From positions 1 to 64,000 of the forward strand of contig CAUWCT010000006.1 of assembly GCA_963557065.1 (NCBI GenBank): a DNA stretch of 64,000 nucleotides, read 5' to 3'. Of this stretch, positions 1 through 8,094 are shown in pieces. The number at the start of each line of letters is the position of its first letter. The first letter of the stretch is position 1. The position numbers and the translations under genes were made by a program. The DNA comes from UMGS1370 sp963557065 (GTDB taxonomy: Bacteria > Bacillota > Clostridia > Lachnospirales > Lachnospiraceae). The notes beneath the pieces are model-generated. The model searched no databases, was not told where the DNA came from, and was given only the letters and a program-made list of their open reading frames with translations.

Positions 1-38
1 TCTAACCATATGGATATAAAATTAACTAAATGACATTG

Positions 39-54
39 ATGGCTGAACTGTTAC
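39..54. repeat. End fragment of the dispersed repeat
   Basis: Sixteen bases match the terminal inverted repeat of the MITE-like element at 41532-41682 (ATGGCTGAACTGTTAC). They sit 3 bp past the gpmI stop codon. The bases to the left show no further similarity, so this is at most an isolated element end, and it could be chance. Confidence 0.4.
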
Positions 55-57
55 CGT

Positions 58-1599
58 TTATTTTACCAGCAAAGACTTTCCAGTCATTTCTTTCGGCTGT
101 TCTAAGCCCATCAGTTCAATCAAGGTGGGAGCAATGTCTGCAAGGCATCCGCCCTCTCTTAATTTATATGCCGGATCTGCATTTACCAGAATAAATGGAA
201 CCGGATTAGTGGTATGGGCAGTCCAGGGCTCGCCGGTATTGTAATCGACTAACTGCTCTGCATTGCCATGGTCTGCACAGATGAACAGAACGCCTCCCAT
301 CTCTTTTACTGCCTCTACTGCACGTCCTACGCAGGCATCTACAGTCTCAATGGCCTGAATTGCAGCATTTTCCACACCGGTGTGGCCAACCATATCCGGA
401 TTTGCAAAGTTGATGATAATCACATCATAACTGCCGGACTTAATGGCATCTACCAGCTTATTGCACACCTCGGGAGCACTCATCTCCGGCTTTAAGTCGT
501 ATGTGGCAACTTCTTTTGGAGAATTTACTAAAATACGATCTTCGCCTGGGTTTGGCTCTTCGATACCGCCATTAAAGAAGAAGGTTACGTGGGCGTACTT
601 TTCTGTCTCAGCGATTCTGGCCTGGGTCATGTTGTTGGCTGCCAGGAACTCGCCAAAGGTATTGGTAATGCTCTCTTTATGGAATGCAACCAGCTTATTG
701 GCAATGGTTTCATCATAGTCTGTAAAGCAGACATATACTAAATCCAGTTTCTTTTCTCTCTCAAATCCAGTAAAGTCGTCATCGCAGAACGCGCGGGTAA
801 TCTCTCTTGCTCTGTCTGGACGGAAGTTGTAGAAAATAACCGAATCGTGATCTTTAATCGTTGCCACCGGTGCGCCATTTTCCATTACAACAGCAGGCAT
901 TACAAACTCGTCATATTTTTCCTGGTCATAAGAAGCCTGAATACCTGCAGTTGCACAGTCAGCCGGAACTCCTTCTCCCTTTGTCAGAGCAACATACGCC
1001 TTCTGAACCCGATCCCAGTTCTTATCGCGGTCCATTGCATAGTAGCGTCCTGCTACAGATGCCACTTTGCCTACGCCGATTTCTGCCATCTTTTCCTCTA
1101 ACTGGGCAACAAAGTCCTTGCCGGATGCCGGAGGGGTATCACGACCGTCTAAGAAACAGTGTACGTAAACCTTCTCAAGTCCTTCTCTTTTAGCCAGTTC
1201 TAACAGGCCGTAAATATGGGTAATATGGCTGTGTACGCCGCCGTCGGATACCAGGCCGAACAGGTGCAGGGCCGAGTCGTGCTTTTTGCAGTTTGCTACT
1301 GCCTCTTTAAACGCAGGAATCTCAAAGAAGTCGCCGTCCTGAATGGACTTGGTGATACGGGTCAGTTCCTGATATACGATACGGCCTGCCCCCATATTTA
1401 AATGACCCACTTCGGAGTTGCCCATCTGGCCATCCGGCAGTCCCACTGCCATGCCGCTGGCATTGCCCTTTACAAATGGGTACTGCTTCATCAGCTGATC
1501 CATCACTGGAGTTTTTGCCTCACAGACTGCATTGTGGCTGCAGTTATCATTTAAGCCATAGCCGTCAAGAATCATTAATACGGTTGGTTTTTTGCTCAT
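58..1599 (-). CDS. gpmI: 2,3-bisphosphoglycerate-independent phosphoglycerate mutase
   Basis: Interconverts 3- and 2-phosphoglycerate in glycolysis and gluconeogenesis; a cytosolic, Mn-dependent enzyme of the alkaline-phosphatase superfamily. The 513-residue product has the usual family length. The N-terminus holds the metal-binding MILDGYG motif, then GNSEVGH with the phosphorylated serine, and the C-terminal half has CADHGNAE and AHTTNPVP. The ATG at 1599 is chosen because AAAGGAG lies 10 nt upstream; an in-frame TTG two codons earlier is too close to that site. It appears to be a single-gene unit with its own promoter (1642-1670). Identification is secure. Confidence 0.97.
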   Translation of the reverse strand: MSKKPTVLMILDGYGLNDNCSHNAVCEAKTPVMDQLMKQYPFVKGNASGMAVGLPDGQMGNSEVGHLNMGAGRIVYQELTRITKSIQDGDFFEIPAFKEAVANCKKHDSALHLFGLVSDGGVHSHITHIYGLLELAKREGLEKVYVHCFLDGRDTPPASGKDFVAQLEEKMAEIGVGKVASVAGRYYAMDRDKNWDRVQKAYVALTKGEGVPADCATAGIQASYDQEKYDEFVMPAVVMENGAPVATIKDHDSVIFYNFRPDRAREITRAFCDDDFTGFEREKKLDLVYVCFTDYDETIANKLVAFHKESITNTFGEFLAANNMTQARIAETEKYAHVTFFFNGGIEEPNPGEDRILVNSPKEVATYDLKPEMSAPEVCNKLVDAIKSGSYDVIIINFANPDMVGHTGVENAAIQAIETVDACVGRAVEAVKEMGGVLFICADHGNAEQLVDYNTGEPWTAHTTNPVPFILVNADPAYKLREGGCLADIAPTLIELMGLEQPKEMTGKSLLVK

Positions 1600-1641
1600 T
1601 CTCAATAATCTCCTTTCAGAATATAAGGCTCTTTGGAGATT

Positions 1642-1670
1642 ATTTTACTCCAATGTGAAAAATATGGCAA
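1642..1670 (-). promoter_or_regulatory. Predicted sigma-A promoter of gpmI
   Basis: TTGCCA (1665-1670) and TAAAAT (1642-1647) are separated by exactly 17 bp on the minus strand, 43 bp before the gpmI start. The sequence between the upstream binding-protein gene and gpmI shows no convincing terminator. Confidence 0.55.
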
Positions 1671-1680
1671 GCGGTTTTTT

Positions 1681-3084
1681 CTACTGCAGCAGGTCCAGCA
1701 CATCTTTCTGGGCTTTTTCGCATGCTTCCTGTGCTGTCATTTCCCCTGCCTGAGCGCGGGAGCCATAGCTTCCCATAATATCTAACATCTGATTGATTTG
1801 TTCGTGAGGAGGCGTCCACTGCAGTCCTCTCTCTATCAGGCCGTTGGCTTTTTCAAGGGCTTCCAGCTGTGCAGGATAAGACGGGTTTTCCTGAATTAGT
1901 TCTTCGTTTTCATAAACAGAATATCGGGTAGCTGCACCGCCGTTTTTTACATATTCCAGGCTCTTTTCCTGACTGGTCATATACATAATAAATGCCCATG
2001 CTGCATCTGGATTTTTGGCTCCGCTTGGAATGGAAATATTCCAGTCTGCCAGGGCGGCTGACTCTCCGGCAGGCCCGTCCGGAGGCGCGGCAAATGCCAC
2101 TTTGTCATATATCTTTGACTGCTCAGGATCGGTAATCGCCGGGGCTATTGCGGTTGCATCCAGCCACATTGCAGTCTTTCCTGACATAAAAGCGCCCAAA
2201 GCTTCTTCGTGAGTGTATGTAGATACATCCGGGGGTGCACATTCCAGCATATCCAAATACCACTCCAGGGATTTTACAACGCCTTCATCATCAATTTTCG
2301 GCTCTAATGTTTCCTGATCCATCATACCATCGCAAAATGCATACATGGTTGTAAGCCACCCGGAAGCAAAATGGACTCCTCTCTGTGCTCTTAAAGCGAC
2401 TCCGTACAGTCCTTCCTCTTTTCCATTAAAAAAACGGGCTAATTCTAAAAATTCATCCATGGTTTTAGGCGGTTCTTTTTCGTACTTTTCAAACAAATCC
2501 GTGCGATAGGCCAAAAATCTGGTCTCTCCCGCAATGGGGATTCCAATGGTCTGATCCTGGTATTTTCCCAGATCACAGTACGCCGGAATCAGATCTTCCT
2601 TTTCATACCATTTTGGAGTCTTTTGGGGATCATTTAAAAATGAATCTATTGGCTGCACCACATTTTTTGCTCCGTATTCCGCATTCCAGAAACTGTCTAC
2701 CATAAAAACATCATAAGAGTGAACTCCCTGAAAATCCAAAAGCTGCTTATTCTTTAAGTACGTCTGTTCCACTACATCCCATTCTACCTGGATTCCTGTC
2801 AAATCTGTAAATTCATCCGCCATTGCCTGAAATGCTTCCGTAGAAGGATGGGAAGCCATAGATACCACGATTTTCGTGCCCCCATACTGCTCTTTTGCCC
2901 AGTTCCCCCAGCTTTCCAGACTTTCTACATCCGCCGGTTCTGTCCCGGACGCCCCGGCCCCTTCCTGCTTTTCCTCTGCCGTCCCGACCTGTGTTTCCTG
3001 TGTGCTTTCTTTGCAGCCTGTTAAAAGACTTGCTGCCATAGAAGCTGCAATCCCAAATGCTGCCCATTTCTTCCAATTCTTCAT
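1681..3084 (-). CDS. Sugar ABC transporter substrate-binding lipoprotein
   Basis: Extracellular solute-binding protein (family 1, MalE-like), 467 residues, likely tethered to the outer membrane face by a lipidated cysteine: the signal peptide ends in LLTGC with Cys24. An acidic, Gln/Thr-rich linker precedes the binding domain. It follows two MalF/MalG-type permeases, so it delivers the substrate to that importer. No ATPase gene lies in the operon, as is common when a shared MsmK-type ATPase is used. ATG at 3084 has AGGAGGGAC upstream. The sugar cannot be told from sequence; the neighbouring isomerase and dehydrogenase suggest a polyol, inositol-like compound or unusual hexose. Confidence 0.9.
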   Translation of the reverse strand: MKNWKKWAAFGIAASMAASLLTGCKESTQETQVGTAEEKQEGAGASGTEPADVESLESWGNWAKEQYGGTKIVVSMASHPSTEAFQAMADEFTDLTGIQVEWDVVEQTYLKNKQLLDFQGVHSYDVFMVDSFWNAEYGAKNVVQPIDSFLNDPQKTPKWYEKEDLIPAYCDLGKYQDQTIGIPIAGETRFLAYRTDLFEKYEKEPPKTMDEFLELARFFNGKEEGLYGVALRAQRGVHFASGWLTTMYAFCDGMMDQETLEPKIDDEGVVKSLEWYLDMLECAPPDVSTYTHEEALGAFMSGKTAMWLDATAIAPAITDPEQSKIYDKVAFAAPPDGPAGESAALADWNISIPSGAKNPDAAWAFIMYMTSQEKSLEYVKNGGAATRYSVYENEELIQENPSYPAQLEALEKANGLIERGLQWTPPHEQINQMLDIMGSYGSRAQAGEMTAQEACEKAQKDVLDLLQ

Positions 3085-3120
3085 AAAGTCCCTCCTGAAA
3101 TTTATAATGAACGTTTTTTG

Positions 3121-3945
3121 CTACCCCTTCACTGCTCCAAATGTAAGCCCTCGTATCATATATTTTTGTACAGCAATTCCAAAGCAAATTGCCGGAAGGC
3201 TTGCCAGAACCCCTGTTGCTGCCATCTCTCCCCATTTTGTCCCTGAGACTGACAAAAACAGCATAACCGATGTGGGAACTGTCTTGGCGCTTACACTGGT
3301 TAAAAAATTGGCAAAGACAAATTCATTCCATGAATTAATCAGACAGAATATTGCTGTTGCCGTAAGCCCTGGCAAAGACAAGGGAAGGATCAGTTCTTTT
3401 AATACCAAAAACCTGCTGCATCCGTCAATCAGCCCCGCCTCTTCAATCTCCGTCGGTATATCTTCAAAAAAACCTCTCATCATCAAAATTGTAAATGGTA
3501 TGTTAAACAGCATATAGCACACAATCAAAATAATTTTCGTGTCCAAAAGCCCTGCCGCCATTGCCATTAAAAAATAGGGGATTACGATTGCCATTGCCGG
3601 AAGCATCCTCTGGCTTAAAACCATAAAAGCAGTCTTTTCTCTTTTTTTCCAGTTAAACCTTGCAAATCCATATGCTGCAAAGGAACCGATAACCAAAGAA
3701 ATGATTGTAGAACTTACTGCAATAATCAGACTGTTTTTAAAGTAGTCTAAAATATGAGCCTCCTGTATAATGTTTGCATAATTTTCCAATGTAGGTCTGA
3801 AAATAAATTTCCCCGGTTCAAAAATATCCACTTTTGGCTTAAAGCTAATCAGAACCATCCACAGGTAGGGGCCTATAAAAAACAGACTGGCTGCTGTTAA
3901 AATCAAACCTTTTCCTATTTTGGCAGCTTTCTTCCCAGTTTTCAT
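3121..3945 (-). CDS. Sugar ABC transporter permease (MalG type)
   Basis: Inner-membrane permease of a carbohydrate importer, 274 residues with about six membrane segments. The cytoplasmic EAA loop is visible as EEAGLIDGCS..LILPLSLPG near residues 165-190; it docks the ATPase. The ATG at 3945 is three bases after the stop of the upstream permease, with AGAGG about 7 nt before it, so the two are translationally coupled. The C-terminus ends in the family-typical RGLTFGAVKG. It forms a heterodimer with the product of 3948-4832. Confidence 0.92.
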   Translation of the reverse strand: MKTGKKAAKIGKGLILTAASLFFIGPYLWMVLISFKPKVDIFEPGKFIFRPTLENYANIIQEAHILDYFKNSLIIAVSSTIISLVIGSFAAYGFARFNWKKREKTAFMVLSQRMLPAMAIVIPYFLMAMAAGLLDTKIILIVCYMLFNIPFTILMMRGFFEDIPTEIEEAGLIDGCSRFLVLKELILPLSLPGLTATAIFCLINSWNEFVFANFLTSVSAKTVPTSVMLFLSVSGTKWGEMAATGVLASLPAICFGIAVQKYMIRGLTFGAVKG

Positions 3946-3947
3946 TG

Positions 3948-4832
3948 TCACACCTCTTTTCTTTGAAAGCAGATCAATGTTTTGCTGATTACAGTGGAAA
4001 GCAGCATCAAGATAACCGCATTGGCCGAAGCCCTCCCAATCAGCCCGTTCTGGGCATTCGCCAGCCGGTATATATGAAGGCTTAAAAATTCCGTTGAATT
4101 GCCAGGCCCTCCCTGGGTAAGGACAAATGGCATATCATAAATTTTCAGGGAATCTATAGTGCGGAATATCAGTGTCAAAAAGATAAGCGACCGAAGCGCC
4201 GGCAGCGTAATATGGCAAAACAGCGAAACTGCACCGGCCCCGTCAATCTTTGCTGCCTCATATTGTTCTGAAGGCAGAGAACACATTCCTGCATAGCTGA
4301 TTAGCGCAACAAAAGGAGTCCATTGCCATACATCTGCCAAAACAACTGAATAAAACGCCGTATCTGCATCGAGCCAGGTAACTTTTGGTATTCCCAAAAG
4401 TCCCAACATATAGTTTATAATACCATACTCAGCGTTCAGCATTAGCTTCCAGATATTTCCTGCAATGCTGGGCGTCATTACAATCGGAATAATTAAAATG
4501 GCAAATACAACCGGTTTAAAACGAAACTCGGCCTCGCATAAAATTTTACCGATAAAAAAGCCAAATACCATTTCAATCGCAGCCGTCAAGACCATAAACC
4601 ACAGGCTGATTCCAACCGCATTCCAAAAATCCGGATCGCCTCCTGTTAAAAGCCGTATATAATTTTCCAGCCCCACAAACTGAATCCTGTCCATTCCCCA
4701 TCCCAACTGGTAATCGGTCAGGCTGATAAGTAACAAAAAGAAGGTGGGAAAGATTGTTAAAACAGTCATAATTCCCATGGCCGGAGCAATATATGGAAAA
4801 TAGGGATGCTTTTTTATATATTGTCGAATCAT
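3948..4832 (-). CDS. Sugar ABC transporter permease (MalF type)
   Basis: Membrane subunit of the same sugar importer, 294 residues, about six transmembrane segments. The EAA loop appears as YEAAKIDGAGAVSLFCHITL (about residues 190-210). Its start overlaps the stop of the oxidoreductase gene in an ATGA (4829-4832), which implies coupled translation. Short for MalF, as in most Gram-positive CUT1 permeases, which lack the large periplasmic loop of the E. coli protein. Confidence 0.92.
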   Translation of the reverse strand: MIRQYIKKHPYFPYIAPAMGIMTVLTIFPTFFLLLISLTDYQLGWGMDRIQFVGLENYIRLLTGGDPDFWNAVGISLWFMVLTAAIEMVFGFFIGKILCEAEFRFKPVVFAILIIPIVMTPSIAGNIWKLMLNAEYGIINYMLGLLGIPKVTWLDADTAFYSVVLADVWQWTPFVALISYAGMCSLPSEQYEAAKIDGAGAVSLFCHITLPALRSLIFLTLIFRTIDSLKIYDMPFVLTQGGPGNSTEFLSLHIYRLANAQNGLIGRASANAVILMLLSTVISKTLICFQRKEV

Positions 4833-5788
4833 ACGCGTTCCCCCTCAACTTTCATTGCTGCCCACAGCAGTTCCATAGTGCCTTCTACAGAAGACAAAGA
4901 ACAATTTTTCGGCGGTATTGCTTTTTGAATGCAGTCTACAAAATACAATAGTTCCTGGGAATATCCGTCTGTTTCCTCCAGACTGTATAAAAAATTTCCT
5001 TCATCCCCTATTGCTTCCACAGTGTTTCCTCCAGAATAGCGAAGCATTCCTGCATCGCCTATTACTTCAATCTCTGCCTCCAGTCCACCTTGATGAAAAG
5101 CCCTGGGCATTCCCCAGGATGCGTTTAAAACCGCACAGCAATCCTCATAAGAAAACGTCAGCAGGCTGTGCAGGGTTATCTCCCCTTCTTCTACAATTTC
5201 GCAGGACAGACGTTTTGGCATTCCCAAAATCCAGTATAAATAATCTACATCATGAATGCTTAAATCCATCAGAATCCCCCCGCTTTTTCTGCTGTCCATA
5301 AGCCAGTTCCCAGCAGACCAGTCCGGCATTTTCTGGCGCCTTTTACAGGTAATAAACCTTGGTTTCCCAATCACCCCCTCTTCCAGAAGTTCTTTAATCT
5401 TTCTATATCCGTTCCAAAATCTTAAAACCTGTCCAACCATCACATAAGCACTGTTTTTTTTAACTGATTCGCAAATTTCATCATATTCCTCTCTGTCCAG
5501 ACAAATGGGTTTTTCGCAAAAAATCCATTTAAAATAACAGGATGCCTTTTTTATTGCATCTTTATGCAGCCAGGTTGGAAGGCAGATATCGATTCCATCT
5601 GCCTTTTCTCTATCCAGTTTTTCGATGCTTTCTATGTATGGACATTGAAACTGTCTGGAAAATTCCCTGCCTTTCTCTTCATTCTTTTCAATGACACAGG
5701 CGATTTCTACTCCTTCCATCTTCTGATAGATTGTGCCATGAAGCGTTCCCATTTTCCCTGCTCCCCAAATCGCTATCTTTACAGACAT
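4829..5788 (-). CDS. Gfo/Idh/MocA family oxidoreductase
   Basis: NAD(P)-dependent dehydrogenase, 319 residues. The N-terminal Rossmann fold begins with IWGAGKMGTLHG (residues 6-17), and the EKPICLD motif near residue 92 is the family Lys-Pro signature. In this family the C-terminal alpha/beta domain binds a sugar or polyol. Placed between an isomerase and a transporter, it most likely oxidises or reduces the imported sugar or its keto form. The cognate substrate (inositol, keto-glycoside, deoxy sugar) cannot be told from sequence. Confidence 0.88.
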   Translation of the reverse strand: MSVKIAIWGAGKMGTLHGTIYQKMEGVEIACVIEKNEEKGREFSRQFQCPYIESIEKLDREKADGIDICLPTWLHKDAIKKASCYFKWIFCEKPICLDREEYDEICESVKKNSAYVMVGQVLRFWNGYRKIKELLEEGVIGKPRFITCKRRQKMPDWSAGNWLMDSRKSGGILMDLSIHDVDYLYWILGMPKRLSCEIVEEGEITLHSLLTFSYEDCCAVLNASWGMPRAFHQGGLEAEIEVIGDAGMLRYSGGNTVEAIGDEGNFLYSLEETDGYSQELLYFVDCIQKAIPPKNCSLSSVEGTMELLWAAMKVEGERV

Positions 5789-5822
5789 GTAATCCCTCCA
5801 AACATTTCTGTGAGACTCTTTT

Positions 5823-6656
5823 TTAATTGCTGTTCTTTATCAGCTGCTCCAAATACATTTTTCCTTCCAAGATGTCTTTTAGCTGCTTTGGATTCCATTC
5901 ATCAATTTCGTACTCTACGGATATCGGCCCCTGGTAATCCATATTCAGCAGTCTGTCTATAAGCGCTTTAAAATCCACCTGGCCTTTTCCTATTGGGTAT
6001 TCTAGCCCCAATTTATCCCCGGTTGTCGGATAACTTCCATCTTTTGCATGAACGCTCCTTACTTTATCCCCTAACATCTCCAGGGCATCCACAGGATTCG
6101 CACTTCCATACATCATTAAATTAGCCGGATCAAAATTTATAAAAAGATTTTCCGCTCCAACGTCCTCCATCAGGCGCCTTAACACAACCGGAGGTTCCTG
6201 ACCCGTTTCCATGAGAAAATTTTGTCCGTATTTTCCCAGTTCTCCTGTAATATAACGCAGTGTACTGACCAATCCTGTGTACAGTGGATCTTTGCAGTTT
6301 AACGGTACAAACCCCACATGAGTAATAATATCTTTTATCTCCAGCTTCCTTGCAAACTCTGCACCGTCTAAAAGGTTCTTTGTTCTCGATGCCCTGTATT
6401 CAGCCGGAACCAGTCCCAGAACAGACGGGCCTTCTTTAAAATCCCATGAGACAGGCCCATGCCAGCCGCACCACAATCCAGTCACTTCCATTGAATGTTG
6501 TTTCATTAACAAATGAATCTTTTCTGCCTCTTCTGGAGACAACAGCCCCATATCCCAAATCTGAAGCTGGCAGTTTGTAAAGCCTGACAACCTGGCCCAC
6601 TTTACCATCTCTTCCAGCCGCTCATTAGCAACGATTGCAATTCCCAGTGTTTTCAT
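5823..6656 (-). CDS. Sugar phosphate isomerase/epimerase (TIM barrel)
   Basis: Xylose-isomerase-like TIM-barrel protein, 277 residues. Likely metal ligands include METGQE near the middle (Glu), INFDPANLMMYG, VRSVHAKDGSY and VEYEIDEW near the C-terminus. Enzymes of this fold isomerise or epimerise keto and aldo sugars or inosose. ATG at 6656 is preceded by AAGGAGGGGTACA; a longer in-frame extension overlaps the upstream repressor gene and is rejected. It works with the adjacent oxidoreductase, presumably on the imported sugar. Confidence 0.87.
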   Translation of the reverse strand: MKTLGIAIVANERLEEMVKWARLSGFTNCQLQIWDMGLLSPEEAEKIHLLMKQHSMEVTGLWCGWHGPVSWDFKEGPSVLGLVPAEYRASRTKNLLDGAEFARKLEIKDIITHVGFVPLNCKDPLYTGLVSTLRYITGELGKYGQNFLMETGQEPPVVLRRLMEDVGAENLFINFDPANLMMYGSANPVDALEMLGDKVRSVHAKDGSYPTTGDKLGLEYPIGKGQVDFKALIDRLLNMDYQGPISVEYEIDEWNPKQLKDILEGKMYLEQLIKNSN

Positions 6657-6676
6657 TGTACCCCTCCTTATCATGA

Positions 6677-7879
6677 TTATCCGCAAAAATATTGCTCCGG
6701 ATCCATATCATGAAACTGAAAATAGTGATCCATATAATACTTTGCCGCCCCTTGAATTACAGACTCTTCTTTTAATTCCGTATATGCCACCTTCACATCC
6801 GCCATAAACTGGCGGAATCCCATTTCCTGCATATGCAGTTTCAGCGCCTTCAAAAACAGATCTCCTAATTTCCGTCCTATCCCCCCTATTACAATTTCCT
6901 CCGGATGAAATAACGATACTGCATTGCAGAGTGCATAAGCAAAATCCTCTGCCATGGAATCCAAAAGTTTTGCCGCCTGATTGTCTCCCTGCTCTGCAAG
7001 AGAGGCCAAATCCTTAAACAGCAGTTTCTCTCCCGGTTCTTTTTGGAAAACAATTCCAAACTTCTCAAACTGCCTGGGAAGCGCCAACTCCCCAATCTGA
7101 TTTTCCAGACATCCTCTGTTTCCGCAGGGGCATGGCAATCCGCTGCGGTCTACTGAAAAATGACCGAACTGACTGGCCATTCCGCTGGCTCCGCTTAATA
7201 AATTTCCGTCATGGATAATGGCTGCTCCCACTCCATCATTTATATTAATATAAATACAGCTGTCCCCATCTAACTGCCCCAGCACAGTTTCTGCATATGC
7301 GTAGCACGCAGTATCATTTAACACCGCAAGGGGGTAACCTGAAAAAATCTCCCGCAGTCTGCTGATTCGATAACGCTCTTCTCCTTTTTCCTGCAGTACA
7401 ACCGATATAATTTCATCTTCTTTTTCATCAATCATTCCAGGAACAATAAGACAGATCCCCATAATATTTACATTCCCCGCATTTTGCCCCATAAAATCAC
7501 AAAAATCATCTCTCAGCTTATCCAGTTTCCCCCCTTCCTGTTTCAGAGAATATTCTTTCGTCAGTTCAATTTCGTTTCCTGAATCCACCAGGGAAATGGC
7601 AAGAACCTCTTTTTTCCAGTCCAGGACTATCAGCTTGTTTTTTTTGCTGTTTACAACCAGGCTGTTCGGCTTTCTGCCCTGTTTCCCGCTTTCGGAAGCA
7701 CCTTCGTCTAAAACGAACCCTTCCTGCATCAATTCATCTACCAATGCAGAAACCGTAGTCTTGCTAAGCTTCATTGCATCTGCAATCTGCGCCCTGCTGA
7801 TTCCTGGTATTTCTTCAATCATATGGTAAACCTGTTTTTTATTTTTATCTTTAATTAATGCCTGATTATATTTTTTCAT
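6677..7879 (-). CDS. ROK family transcriptional regulator
   Basis: First gene of the sugar operon, 400 residues. An N-terminal winged helix-turn-helix (about residues 15-75, ISRAQIADAMKLSKTTVSAL) precedes a ROK sugar-kinase-like domain. The ROK zinc signature is visible as CPCGNRGCLE, and the second ROK motif as GVGAAIIHDG. Members of this group (XylR/NagC type) are repressors relieved by a sugar. It probably represses its own promoter at 7938-7966 and hence the downstream transporter genes. Confidence 0.9.
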   Translation of the reverse strand: MKKYNQALIKDKNKKQVYHMIEEIPGISRAQIADAMKLSKTTVSALVDELMQEGFVLDEGASESGKQGRKPNSLVVNSKKNKLIVLDWKKEVLAISLVDSGNEIELTKEYSLKQEGGKLDKLRDDFCDFMGQNAGNVNIMGICLIVPGMIDEKEDEIISVVLQEKGEERYRISRLREIFSGYPLAVLNDTACYAYAETVLGQLDGDSCIYININDGVGAAIIHDGNLLSGASGMASQFGHFSVDRSGLPCPCGNRGCLENQIGELALPRQFEKFGIVFQKEPGEKLLFKDLASLAEQGDNQAAKLLDSMAEDFAYALCNAVSLFHPEEIVIGGIGRKLGDLFLKALKLHMQEMGFRQFMADVKVAYTELKEESVIQGAAKYYMDHYFQFHDMDPEQYFCG

Positions 7880-7937
7880 TGTTTCATATTCCTCGTTTTT
7901 ATTTAATTAGTTCAGTGACCTTATTAATTATGGCTTT

Positions 7938-7966
7938 AGTATAGCACATTTTATTTTTAGTTTCAA
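7938..7966 (-). promoter_or_regulatory. Predicted promoter of the ROK/sugar operon
   Basis: TTGAAA (7961-7966) and TATACT (7938-7943) are separated by 17 bp. Between the -10 and the start codon an AT-rich imperfect inverted repeat (TAATTAGTTCA...TTATTAATTA, about 7903-7930) could be the ROK operator. The -10/-35 match is strong; the operator is a guess. Confidence 0.65.
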
Positions 7967-7978
7967 TAGGTTTTAAAT

Positions 7979-8020
7979 AAAAAAAGGCATATGGATTGTA
8001 GTTAATACTTTCCATATACC
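7979..8020 (-). terminator. Intrinsic terminator of the phosphonate operon
   Basis: A 10-bp stem (GGTATATGGA / TCCATATGCC, one G-U pair) is followed by seven T on the minus strand. It lies downstream of the nucleotidase gene and just upstream of the ROK promoter, insulating the two operons. Confidence 0.85.
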
Positions 8021-8094
8021 TGATATTCTGTTACTTCCGATAATCGGCAGTCAAACTTCTGAAATCCTTCATCCTCATAAAAAGAAAGCAGCTT
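8002..8094 (-). pseudogene. Possible 3' remnant of a GNAT acetyltransferase gene
   Basis: Right after the nucleotidase, another frame reads 30 codons to a stop at 8002-8004. It contains SFYEDEGFQKFDCRLSE and ends VYGKY. This looks like the C-terminus of a GNAT N-acetyltransferase (the Tyr-x-x-x-Gly-Phe strand). There is no start codon or catalytic domain upstream; the nucleotidase reading frame takes over. I read it as the leftover tail of a gene replaced by the phosphonate operon, with its terminator retained. The match is from memory, so confidence is limited. Confidence 0.4.
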
